NCBI RefSeq assembly: GCF_022012475.1
Contig: NZ_JAKLWS010000023.1
Span: forward strand, 1 to 64,000
Source: Rhodohalobacter sulfatireducens
GTDB taxonomy: Bacteria; Bacteroidota; Rhodothermia; Balneolales; Balneolaceae
Direction of reading: 5' to 3'
Length of the DNA stretch: 64,000 nucleotides
A program made the translations under genes and the position numbers. The notes under the pieces were generated by a model. That model saw only the letters and a program-made list of their open reading frames with translations. It was not told where the DNA came from and did no database searches. This document shows, one piece after another, positions 39,301 through 47,249 of the stretch (the first letter of the stretch is position 1; the number at the start of each line of letters is the position of its first letter).

Positions 39301-40152
39301 ATAGACATACTGGAAGTTTGTAGCAGAAGACGGAACCTTGTGAAGCTCGCTTGTGGGGTCGACTCCTAGCCGATTGAATACATTACTGAATACTGAAATG
39401 GAACCAAGTTTGTTAATCTGATTTGCCAGCGTTTGAAATGAAATATCATATGCTTTTTTGAATGAATTGTAGTCTCCGGTATTCGTCTCATTCAGGAGTA
39501 CTCGCGGGACATACTCCTTATAAAGTTCATCAACAATAAAATCACTTCCTCCCTGCAGCAGGTTCGAAAAGATAGAATCCTGTTCAGCAATTTTCTGCGC
39601 ATTCTCCGTAGAGATTAACAAAACCCGCAACTGATTGACGACCGGTTGTCCCTGGGTATCGCAATCTACAGGTGAGCAATCTTCCTCTTCACCGAGATAA
39701 TCTTCAAGATAGAGTATGGCAATGGCTTTCTTGAAATCAATATCTGTCGTTGACTCAAATTGGCTGAGGGGACGAACATCCGACGGCGACGTATCGGTTT
39801 CCAACTCCCAAAGCTCCATTGTAGCACCTTCATCGTCCGTAAAAAACGGGTATTTAACATTTGCGTCGCTGAATCTCTTGAATCCCGCATATTTTTTTGT
39901 ACCGAGTTTCAGCAGGTCTCCCGCCGTTGTAACGGCCACTCCATCCGTCAAATGGATCTCTCTGTTCGATTCATCTATGGAGATCTGCAAACCGCATACC
40001 ACACCAACTCCATGCAGAAGCATCCTGGAAAGCCGATCCTGGTGATTCAGATAATCCAGCACCGAATTTAGATGATCATCGGTGAGCACCTGGTTATCAA
40101 CAAATTTATGGTAGTGCGGGGTTGGTTGAGTTAAGAGATTATTCGTCGCCAT
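36337..40152 (-). CDS. 1271-residue eCIS structural protein with PKD domain, in the fibre (Afp13) position
   Basis: The N-terminus (HYHKFVDNQVLTDDHLNSVL, then RMLLHGVGVVCGLQIS) resembles proteins seen in Bacteroidota eCIS loci. A PKD-like beta domain lies at about 970-1060 (PFDELTFEWDFDGD), then an Asp/Pro-rich linker of repeated PDDPD-type units (about 1063-1085), then a C-terminal helical domain. PKD domains often bind glycans or proteins on surfaces. In afp the fibre gene sits between afp12 and the tape measure, exactly here. It may be the fibre or a baseplate cage component; no trimerising fibre tip is recognisable. It overlaps both neighbours. Confidence 0.7.
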   Translation of the reverse strand: MATNNLLTQPTPHYHKFVDNQVLTDDHLNSVLDYLNHQDRLSRMLLHGVGVVCGLQISIDESNREIHLTDGVAVTTAGDLLKLGTKKYAGFKRFSDANVKYPFFTDDEGATMELWELETDTSPSDVRPLSQFESTTDIDFKKAIAILYLEDYLGEEEDCSPVDCDTQGQPVVNQLRVLLISTENAQKIAEQDSIFSNLLQGGSDFIVDELYKEYVPRVLLNETNTGDYNSFKKAYDISFQTLANQINKLGSISVFSNVFNRLGVDPTSELHKVPSSATNFQYVYDFYKDLADAYNELRDLLKKNYAICCPDPGAFPKHVLLGTLNESSENWRHPFYPSPTHVESALGQMNNVFERLLQMIKNFRAEEKNEIRITPSRDDDFSQGKRAVPFYYNLQKASVASTFLQKWRDKDVELVPNYYGAGYPSGEFKPLNVHLDDHDFYRIEGHTGKHIQDAHKRIKEIQKNKSLPFDIQQVAIGDYPEESTIDYDKYRVYFEDLQVVLQAWNEEQQCLMKTASDFLTKFSTKEPGRHIAYKVPEQDVNTDSNIHSGIIEMDQPMAKIPTHYLYGTSVTGKTKKPKENQVMKSIASEKDTLGFAMKDVVKITDNRNDFWVKTNNAVGNIISNWNPDIVEATINIPGQLVGYLKETEDYKLTDIEDFTEENLKKYLESLEAQCRKTSESKKRLQGLINKDDSVLRSKEWVENYQYVLNRISSSCCIMEKVKVLYEKIIERKREVLDKFVLDQFIQDHPGAEHKAGVEKGGTFVLLYYSKNRKPGESSEITEKRFSSLMMSRERFEQPAHEIPISREFGDMTHFRGTFDESEALRRAAEEGFSNLPGIRARTSIPARENIPHGTVIGDLSLPYICCSETPSTNFVFPEQLATLRIPVDHVCVDENGNTDPIPLSVTPAGGDVKAFIQKRELENVIRVEENGTFFDPNNVSPQEYGNVIRFEVNGQPVEPILEVYRKPNARFTIGEEISFREENTLAVVKFQNRSTPFDELTFEWDFDGDIVQNENALEFTHFFKVRPGGNFDFEVKLTAFNGPCRATFSESVNVDVPELEIPDDPNRPDDPDNPDQPDDPDQPERNCVEISAQAIKASFSVMDREAQNDNNEIDRRFQLFYMRKIRRVYEKILDDPESALNGELDNSVIPMIQETQKMVLENIMNQRRVNGLEFMLMVYYEMALLYFYIHSCRDNRIGSDIAMHNDRLNWLTVTEQVFESFREALKSVLETDKIHNKLDAVQDRMGDRFDRDMRTIIGKIISILRRLADGR

Positions 40153-42859
40153 TGTCTTCCTGTTTTAATTCGCCAATTGTTGATTTCCCCAACACAATTG
40201 AGGATTCGGTATCTGCATCACCGGATTCACAGTCATACAGTTTTCCCTGCGGATAGATCGTTTCCAGATCGTGTAACAGATCTACCAGGGGTTTTAAAAA
40301 TTCATTGTTCTGTTGATTCCCGGAACTTTGCATTTTCTTGGTCAGCCATTTTTTGTACAGATCTTGTAGTTTCTGCATCGGCCCGTCTTCTGTACTCAAC
40401 TCTCCGTCTTCCGTTTCAACAGTATTCCCGATCCAGCAAATTCTGCAAAGGATGTGCGCAGGTACCTCTCGCCGAATCAATTTTTCGGCATATTCCCTGA
40501 AATACATGTTTGAAAATCGACGTGTCCATCCGGGAAAAACAAATGTTAGCCGCAATGAATAGGGATCTGATGGCTTACACTGTTTACATTCATTGTCCAT
40601 ACAGATATGCATAAATTTTTCACCGGCATCTTCATCATTACGGTCCGGCCTGAACAGAATATGTTCAAAAACGAAGAATCCCTCATCAGTCACCCTGTTG
40701 TACATATACTCCGTGATGGCGGGAATCGCTTCAATCCCTTCATCTCTAGAATCGAACAATTTCTTACACATGGCTGCATTCTCCTTGTTTTCATCCAGAA
40801 TATGAAAGGTGAATTTCCCCCCGCCTGTTTCGTGAAGTGCATAGTTTTTCTGATTCCAGGCCAGCGAAACAGCGTACCATAATGATCGTTCTGCTTTTGA
40901 TTCATCATCGTATGACCCTATGCTTTCAAACAAGGGTTGATCGGATTTATCAAATACTACCCACGTCCAGTCACCAGAATTCTCGTTGATCTCAAATTTG
41001 GTGGATGTCAAATCACGCCGGGAATAGTCCCTGATACCCAACAGCCGCGCCAGCCGATGTTTCAAACCGGCCACATCAAACGTATTCCATGGATCGGTTT
41101 CACCACTATAATAATCAATGGATTGTACCCGGTTAGAGCTCAGATCAGCATACTCTTTCAACAAGATTGATTTGTGCCATAGCGTAGCGCGTGTTAAATC
41201 CTCTCCAAACCCATCCATCATCGCAAAGGCATAGTCATTCATATTCTCAGCAAACCGTGCCAAAAGATGATCCATAAATTCATTTTTTCGAATCTCAGCG
41301 TCATCATAATCTGAGAGTATTCGTTTAACGTCCGTCTCATATGAATCGTAATTCTTGATCAATTCCGATTCATTCATTACATCCTTAACCTCCGCATAGA
41401 AATAACTTTCGGCCCCAACATCTGCCGAGAGAAGGTCCCCTATATTTCGAAGGTGACCGAAATAGGTCGCTAAAATCTGATCGAAAAACAGCAGATAGCT
41501 TTTCAGTTGTTTGGCTTTTGCATGGCGTTCCGGTGGAAGTGAAGGCGAAAGGCCATATTCACTCGTTCCATAGATCTGTGGCAACTCATTTTGAACGGAC
41601 CTGTAGTACTCCGTATCGACAAACTGACCATTTTCTGGTGTAAGATCATCGTAGCTGAGGGAAAGTGATGCCTGGTGTTCATCAATCCGAATATTTAAAT
41701 GATTCACTACGCTCTTTACATCCTTCGGCATCGGGATAACATCCTTGAACAGGTTTGTATTTTTGATGCTTGGTTTAATACACAGACGCGGCAAAATCAC
41801 AGAGTCCTTCGGCAGGCAGATGGTCCATTTTTGCTTCGTTTTATCTCGGACTTCATCCGGAATTTCACTACCGTTACAGGCGCCCATTTTTAGTTTCCGA
41901 ATGCTTTTTACACCTTCCGTCTCACTGATAATCTGAACCAGGTCGGAGAGATGAATCTCTTTCCTGATTGCTGCCTTTTCTAACTCTTCATCTGTAATAA
42001 ATCCATTTTCAAGAACCGGGCCATTGTAAATGGATTCTACGGGAAGACCCTCATCCAACAGATCATCGAGTGATTTGCGCTTCACGGAGGGAGAAAAATA
42101 TTCCTGAACTCCAAAAAGGATCTCAGCCATTACATCCGTGGTACCGGCCGTTCGTTCAATTTCAATATCACCGCAGACAATGAGATCGAGGTAGCTGACC
42201 TCTTTTACCCTGATAAGATCTTCGCAGACATTTCGATTTGCATGATAGCGGCTCTTAATCTCAGCTTCTATCTCATCAATAATTTTTTTTCTCTGTTCGC
42301 TGTCTTTCTCAAGTATCTTGATGTCATGATCCGGTTCAAAGTAGATATCATACAAACCCTTCACAGACATAGATTGAAGATGTTCATAATCAGGCGAAAG
42401 ATCTTTCTCGTAACTCAGTTTCCCCTGCGGATCTTCCTCAGTCGGTTCATCTTTTTTGAGACAATGCTTGTGTATGACGTGGTCGGTATTGACATGTATA
42501 AATGCATTCTTAACTCCCTTCACATCAATGAAAAGTTTACGGTAGTCCTTTTCAGTGATCGGTTTCGTTGTCAGAACCCGCTTGGCCGTGGGAAAACTAC
42601 CTTTAATTGCCCCTTTTGCATCTTTCGTTTTTGTAAGCAGATCCGGTATCGGCAGTTGTATTCGGTTGCCCAGATCGGTAATGGCATAGCACAGCGCCTC
42701 CAACATGGTAATTCCCGGATCATGGCTGTTGTAATCAGTCCAAAGTTTGCGGCTCAGTTCCTCAATATGCTCCATACCCGTCCGGTGCAGGAATTCAAAA
42801 TCCCGGTCGTCGTTTGTAGCTGTATGTTTTGGTATAGTTACAGGATCCATCTCATTCAC
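40139..42859 (-). CDS. eCIS baseplate protein (Afp12-like)
   Basis: The 906-residue protein follows the baseplate J-like gene with an eight-base overlap. Its N-terminus includes EELSRKLWTDYNSHDPGITM and LEALCYAITDLGNRI, which recalls wedge proteins of contractile systems. The C-terminus DPYSLRLTFVFPGWTRRF, then YFREYAEKLIRREVPAHI, matches what I know of Afp12-family proteins. Four cysteines around CMDNECKQC may bind metal. The role is presumably closing the baseplate ring with the J protein. Confidence 0.82.
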   Translation of the reverse strand: MNEMDPVTIPKHTATNDDRDFEFLHRTGMEHIEELSRKLWTDYNSHDPGITMLEALCYAITDLGNRIQLPIPDLLTKTKDAKGAIKGSFPTAKRVLTTKPITEKDYRKLFIDVKGVKNAFIHVNTDHVIHKHCLKKDEPTEEDPQGKLSYEKDLSPDYEHLQSMSVKGLYDIYFEPDHDIKILEKDSEQRKKIIDEIEAEIKSRYHANRNVCEDLIRVKEVSYLDLIVCGDIEIERTAGTTDVMAEILFGVQEYFSPSVKRKSLDDLLDEGLPVESIYNGPVLENGFITDEELEKAAIRKEIHLSDLVQIISETEGVKSIRKLKMGACNGSEIPDEVRDKTKQKWTICLPKDSVILPRLCIKPSIKNTNLFKDVIPMPKDVKSVVNHLNIRIDEHQASLSLSYDDLTPENGQFVDTEYYRSVQNELPQIYGTSEYGLSPSLPPERHAKAKQLKSYLLFFDQILATYFGHLRNIGDLLSADVGAESYFYAEVKDVMNESELIKNYDSYETDVKRILSDYDDAEIRKNEFMDHLLARFAENMNDYAFAMMDGFGEDLTRATLWHKSILLKEYADLSSNRVQSIDYYSGETDPWNTFDVAGLKHRLARLLGIRDYSRRDLTSTKFEINENSGDWTWVVFDKSDQPLFESIGSYDDESKAERSLWYAVSLAWNQKNYALHETGGGKFTFHILDENKENAAMCKKLFDSRDEGIEAIPAITEYMYNRVTDEGFFVFEHILFRPDRNDEDAGEKFMHICMDNECKQCKPSDPYSLRLTFVFPGWTRRFSNMYFREYAEKLIRREVPAHILCRICWIGNTVETEDGELSTEDGPMQKLQDLYKKWLTKKMQSSGNQQNNEFLKPLVDLLHDLETIYPQGKLYDCESGDADTESSIVLGKSTIGELKQEDNGDE

Positions 42860-45800
42860 ATTTTTCTGCTTGTGTGATATCGTTATTTTCGGACGGCACC
42901 AAAATGGCCATAGAATTTGATGGCTCTACCATGGTTTTCCGCGTAAAATCTCCGCCAAAGGGTTGATGAAACAACGCGAAATCGGAGATATAGTCGACAT
43001 ATTCCAGGTTCTCCAGGTAGTTTACGACCTGGTATTCCGAAAACGACCCTCCAAACTCGATTGCCGCATCCAGGTCAAACACCCAGGGGGCTAACAGGCG
43101 TTTCAGATCTTCACGGGTTTGATTTTGATAGTAGTTGAAATCCAGACCCGTGTGAAATTGAATCTTAAACTCAAACCGAACTAACTCATAGATAGCATCG
43201 GCTGCTTTGATACTTGCGTGCATTGAATTTTTCTGTCGAACATATTCCTCTACCTGGTCTTTAAAATCCTGGCTTACTTTCGGTTTCAGGCGATGCTCTG
43301 TATTTCCTTCCGTGATTTTTGGAATTAGAACCAGTGTTACATCGCCGGGACTCATCTCATTCAAACAGGTTTCATCCAGTCGGGTGTGATTCAGGCATTT
43401 TACTTTGTAAAGAGATGGAAATTCCTGGAGAACCAGGTGCTCATAGTCCCAAATACTCACGGCTCTTTCTTTATGACGAAGTCGTTCACTTACACGCCTA
43501 TAGTATGAATCATCTGATTCTTCCGGTTTCCCGCCAAAACTGGCATATGGCTGGGCAACGGACTTAATTTGAGCCCTGGGGTTTACAAGCTGACCGATTG
43601 TTTTGGACGGCAGGCCATCATCCAGGTGATCTGTAGAATTTTCCTGGTCGTAGAAAATGGCTTCACTAGCCTGGGCATGCACATTGATGAACCGGCTGAC
43701 AGCATCCTCCTCTTTTTTGAGGCGAACTCTCAACCAGTACAATCCGGTATCCAACAGTGTATTCTCTTTGGTAGCTGATTTTGAAATCGGCAACTCAGCA
43801 ATACCCGATCGCAGAAAATTGTTGGTTTGATTTCTTGCAAAATCAGAAGGCTTAACTTCCTGCCATCTATTCTGCGAAAGCTCCCACCAGTCAATATCTC
43901 CCTCTTCGAAAGTACTGTGAGCGGGATTTTCACTTCCCTCCGCCACCTGGAACAACAAACTGATATTACTTCCGGCAGATTGGTTTTCGAGCCCGATATA
44001 CAGTTCATTATTCTTGTAGGTAGGTACCAATGTCTGTTCATTTTTATCCACTTTTTTGATACCAAATGGATGCCGATGAAACATAATGGTTGAGGATTCA
44101 CTTTCCTCCTGATGACCAAATACAACAGACTCTTTTGCTGTGTATGTAAGTGTAAGCTTATCCAGAAGTGGTGTGTAAGGCTCATTAGGCAGATCTACCG
44201 ATGGCTCTTCTGATCCATTCCCATTTCCGTTACCATTTCCACCTCCGCTTGAAGAGTCGGAATTCTGAGCCTTTAAAACTGCATTTACATAGATCTCGGA
44301 ATACAAGTCGTGATAGAATGATTCTGTTAGAATCATATCAATCTCTCCATTCGATACCTTAACCGGATTTTCGGAGATATTAATTTCTACCTGTGGTGGC
44401 TCACTAAAAAGTTGACCTCTGTATGGATCATCACCGGAAGGATCCGGGTTGTACGGAGACTCAATTTTTACTTTAAAGTCATCTTTCATCGTATCCGGCG
44501 GTACTTCATCACCCCCTCCAGTTCCCGAAGAACCGTTCATGATCACGAATTGTGGAAGAAGCCAAACATAAGTATACGACGCGATCATTTCAGAGTAATC
44601 GGAATAGAGTGCCTTCTGCTTCTGAATAGCATCCTGGTAGTGTTCGTAATGCTGGCTAAAACTGGCTGGGGTATTCAACCATTGCATATTCAGGTCAAAT
44701 TTTGAAATCGGTTTGTTATACATTTCGGGTGAAACGATCTCGAGCTTTGACCCCACTTTTGGCCGGGAACCAAACGGCATAAATGGTTTTGACGGATCTA
44801 CATTACCAAGTTCATTTTGCAATTGAAGGGATTCCGTAAGTTCGGCCTGTACTTCCAGCTCCATTTTTTCAATGGATATATCCTTTACAAAGTTATAATC
44901 AACCGGTTCCGTTAATTCTTCGGTCGTCTTTTTTTCAAACATAATTTTAAGAACAGGTTCTTTTACCGGTAAACCTTCACTATGAACCTCCTCATCGTAT
45001 GTAACAATTGGATCCAGGTCCGACGGAATCTCAATTTTTAGGATCATATCGAAATCCGAATTGGTGGTTTCAATATCCACGACGGGTACACTCAACCACT
45101 CCTTTTCTGTTGTAACGAATGCCTTATAATTTGCATCCTGGATGCCCGGAAGTTCCGACAGGTTGAATTTCAAGTTTATAAAGCGCCGCCCCTCTGCCAT
45201 CAGCAGCAGTTTTGAGCAGATATAAAAACCAAGATCTGCTCTCGGCCATTTGCTGTTCCCAAACGCCATCCAGCTCTCTCCATCATCCAGTTCTTCTTCA
45301 ATTCCATCTTTGGAGTTGGCCATAGGGGCATACCTTAAAATCTCAGTTCCCTCATCTTCCTTATCAACAAAAACAGATTTTAATGATGCAACTTTTCCCT
45401 GGTTCACAACGAGGGAATTGAGAGTTTTGTACTGCCGAGGATTTCCTTCACTATCCTTGCCTGCTTTCAGTAAAACATCAATATCAACCAGTTCATCTTT
45501 AGCGTTTTTTGCCAGTTCAAATAAAACATGAACTTGATCCGGCTGAAACGGCTTTTTCTCGAGCTGTAGCACCTCGTTGTAATAAAAATCCAGGTGCCGT
45601 TTGGGAATTTCATTCAAGCTCTCTTGCGGATAGGAAAGCAACTTTAAAAAGCTCATGAACAGCGCCATATGCGGCTCAACATCTCCCTCACCATATCGAT
45701 TTATTAATGATGAAACATCATCACTCGACTCGAAAAAAGTTTGCCAGTCTCCTTTTGTACTCGTTGGGTCATCTGAGGGATAATAGTTAACCAGTTGCGC

Positions 45801-45944
45801 ATAATCATACGCGAACTTCAGCCAATCCTCCTCAGTCAACCCATGCAGTTCCACATTCTCCGGCAGCAATGCACTCAGAAGACGGTCACCTTGAGAACTT
45901 CCCTGGTGTTTCAGCGGGTTTTTATGTTGACAGTTATCACTCAT
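42852..45944 (-). CDS. eCIS baseplate J-like protein (Afp11-like)
   Basis: A 1030-residue protein, long for gpJ but normal for Afp11. The baseplate_J region near the C-terminus includes ESDDSYYRRVSERLRHKERA, VSIWDYEHLVLQEFPSLYKV, VTLVLIPKI and RLLAPWVFDLDAAIEFGGSF. A Ser/Gly/Asn linker lies near residues 557-572. It overlaps the gp25 gene by four bases and the Afp12-like gene by eight. It should form the baseplate wedges with the Afp12-like protein. Confidence 0.9.
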   Translation of the reverse strand: MSDNCQHKNPLKHQGSSQGDRLLSALLPENVELHGLTEEDWLKFAYDYAQLVNYYPSDDPTSTKGDWQTFFESSDDVSSLINRYGEGDVEPHMALFMSFLKLLSYPQESLNEIPKRHLDFYYNEVLQLEKKPFQPDQVHVLFELAKNAKDELVDIDVLLKAGKDSEGNPRQYKTLNSLVVNQGKVASLKSVFVDKEDEGTEILRYAPMANSKDGIEEELDDGESWMAFGNSKWPRADLGFYICSKLLLMAEGRRFINLKFNLSELPGIQDANYKAFVTTEKEWLSVPVVDIETTNSDFDMILKIEIPSDLDPIVTYDEEVHSEGLPVKEPVLKIMFEKKTTEELTEPVDYNFVKDISIEKMELEVQAELTESLQLQNELGNVDPSKPFMPFGSRPKVGSKLEIVSPEMYNKPISKFDLNMQWLNTPASFSQHYEHYQDAIQKQKALYSDYSEMIASYTYVWLLPQFVIMNGSSGTGGGDEVPPDTMKDDFKVKIESPYNPDPSGDDPYRGQLFSEPPQVEINISENPVKVSNGEIDMILTESFYHDLYSEIYVNAVLKAQNSDSSSGGGNGNGNGNGSEEPSVDLPNEPYTPLLDKLTLTYTAKESVVFGHQEESESSTIMFHRHPFGIKKVDKNEQTLVPTYKNNELYIGLENQSAGSNISLLFQVAEGSENPAHSTFEEGDIDWWELSQNRWQEVKPSDFARNQTNNFLRSGIAELPISKSATKENTLLDTGLYWLRVRLKKEEDAVSRFINVHAQASEAIFYDQENSTDHLDDGLPSKTIGQLVNPRAQIKSVAQPYASFGGKPEESDDSYYRRVSERLRHKERAVSIWDYEHLVLQEFPSLYKVKCLNHTRLDETCLNEMSPGDVTLVLIPKITEGNTEHRLKPKVSQDFKDQVEEYVRQKNSMHASIKAADAIYELVRFEFKIQFHTGLDFNYYQNQTREDLKRLLAPWVFDLDAAIEFGGSFSEYQVVNYLENLEYVDYISDFALFHQPFGGDFTRKTMVEPSNSMAILVPSENNDITQAEKCE

Positions 45945-46369
45945 GAGCGGGATTGAATTTCAGTGCCCTCTTCGAGGTAGAACGGGTACACCATGTTAAA
46001 GCGTGAATTAGTGGCCCGGATCATATAGTCGATCTCAATCATCAGGCGGCCTTCATAGATAAATGAATCATCAATATTGATCTCAAGCGGTTCAATGCGC
46101 GGTTCGTGGTATAAGATTGCCGTTTCCACCATATCAGCCAGGTAGGTTTTCATCGAGAGATTGAACGACTCAAATACCATCTCATCAAGGTTGCAACCGT
46201 AATCAGGACGCATCACACGTTCTCCTTTGCGTGTGCCGAGCAGTATTTCGAGACTTCTCTCAATATCTTCTTGGCTGTTGGTCATCTCCGCTTTTCGTTC
46301 GGCCTTATCAAACGACGGTGGGAATCCCCACCCCCGTCCCAAAAACTCTTTTCCTTCCTGGTTATTCAT
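45941..46369 (-). CDS. eCIS baseplate wedge protein, gp25/GPW family (Afp9-like)
   Basis: The 142 residues match the gp25/GPW family: FLGRGWGFPPSFDKAE, SLEILLGTRKGERVMRPDYG containing the conserved EGERVMRPDFG-type block, and a C-terminal beta part. gp25 nucleates sheath assembly on the baseplate. It is four bases downstream of PAAR and overlaps the J-like gene by four bases. Confidence 0.93.
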   Translation of the reverse strand: MNNQEGKEFLGRGWGFPPSFDKAERKAEMTNSQEDIERSLEILLGTRKGERVMRPDYGCNLDEMVFESFNLSMKTYLADMVETAILYHEPRIEPLEINIDDSFIYEGRLMIEIDYMIRATNSRFNMVYPFYLEEGTEIQSRS

Positions 46370-46373
46370 CTTC

Positions 46374-46667
46374 TCAACCTCCTATCATCACTGTTGGACT
46401 TCCTGCTACTATCTGTCCGCCGTGGGAAGTCATGTCTCCCATTCTGGCAGCCGGCATACCTTCGATCATTACAGTTCCAGATCCCTGTATAATGGTGTCC
46501 GGCGGGCCGGAACAGGTTGCCATATCTCCCATTCGGGCTGCTGGTACACCTTCTATCATCACAGTCGGCGCTCCCGGTGGCAGAACGGGGCCGCCCACAT
46601 GAGGCGCTCCTCCCGGATTCACCATCGGGCAAATGTGCATATCGTTAATTCTGGCTGCTAATGGCAT
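46374..46667 (-). CDS. PAAR-domain spike tip protein (Afp10-like)
   Basis: The 97 residues are a minimal PAAR protein with internally repeated units: ARINDMHICP, PTVMIEGVPAARMGDMATCS, TVMIEGMPAARMGDMTSHGG and PTVMIGG. PAAR proteins cap the spike and bind a metal by His/Cys at the tip. No extension domain is present, so it does not itself carry an effector. It follows the 582-base repeat-rich gap and is four bases before the gp25 gene. Confidence 0.95.
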   Translation of the reverse strand: MPLAARINDMHICPMVNPGGAPHVGGPVLPPGAPTVMIEGVPAARMGDMATCSGPPDTIIQGSGTVMIEGMPAARMGDMTSHGGQIVAGSPTVMIGG

Positions 46668-46736
46668 GTTACAATAAAGTGTTGGGTTGGATTTCTATAT
46701 GGATGGCACAAGCGAAACACTCGCGAAATTTTATGA

Positions 46737-46826
46737 TCTCCCCTTGAGGGGAGTCCGCCTTAAGGCGGGAGGGGTGTCGTCCCCCTGCTCGCTCCGCTCA
46801 CTTCCCCCTTCAAAGGGGGATTTTTC
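46737..46826. repeat. Palindromic dispersed repeat, type A, copy 1
   Basis: Successive stem-loops are visible: CTCCCCTTGAGGGGAG, CCGCCTTAAGGCGG, and at the right end CCCCCTTCAAAGGGGG. The layout is the same as in copy 2 at 47099-47205. It lies in the gap between spike and PAAR genes. Confidence 0.75.
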
Positions 46827-46841
46827 ATGCGTAATTGAGAA

Positions 46842-46970
46842 CCTGACAGAGTCCGTAGCGGAGCGAAAGTCCTGTCAGAGTTTGAAATCAAAGGCATTGT
46901 ACTGTTAAAGTTAACTTCACCACACTGCACGACTCTGGCAGGAACTCTCTGTCGTTCGTGCTCTGCCAGG
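46842..46970. repeat. Dispersed palindromic repeat, type B (copy in eCIS gap)
   Basis: Two inverted pairs are seen: CTGACAG/CTGTCAG at 46843-46878 and CTGGCAG/CTGCCAG at 46935-46969. The right end CGTTCGTGCTCTGCCAGG is nearly identical to the end of the unit at 16090-16172. Confidence 0.65.
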
Positions 46971-47098
46971 TCGTTAAAAATTGAAACAAAATCTTTCATC
47001 TTACTTCTACATTTTAGTTTATCTACACGATTCAAAATGAATAGCTTGAGCAGCCTTCCCCGGGCCGTCGGGGTCTCGCTCGTGCCATATCATTTTTA

Positions 47099-47205
47099 TC
47101 TCTCCTCGAGGGGAGTGTCCCGACTCTTCGGGACGAGGGGTGTACATCCCCCGAGTTCTCACGACATTCGTCGTGATCACATTCCCCCTTCAAAGGGGGA
47201 CTTTT
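47099..47205. repeat. Palindromic dispersed repeat, type A, copy 2
   Basis: Stem-loops: CTCCTCGAGGGGAG, GTCCCGACTCTTCGGGAC, ACGACATTCGTCGT and CCCCCTTCAAAGGGGG. The second stem differs in sequence from copy 1 but still pairs, as in a structure kept by compensating changes. The rest of the gap (46981-47098 and 47206-47249) shows no gene. Confidence 0.75.
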
Positions 47206-47249
47206 GAAGAATTCAAATGAACCAAAATCTATCATCTTATCTGCACATC

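Noticed and set aside
42242-42877. A 211-codon plus-strand frame
   Set aside because: It is the reverse-strand shadow of the Afp12-like gene, with no start signal or family features.
46227-46661. Plus-strand frames opposite PAAR and gp25 genes
   Set aside because: Shadow frames caused by the repetitive PAAR coding sequence; His/Ser-rich and without ribosome-binding site.
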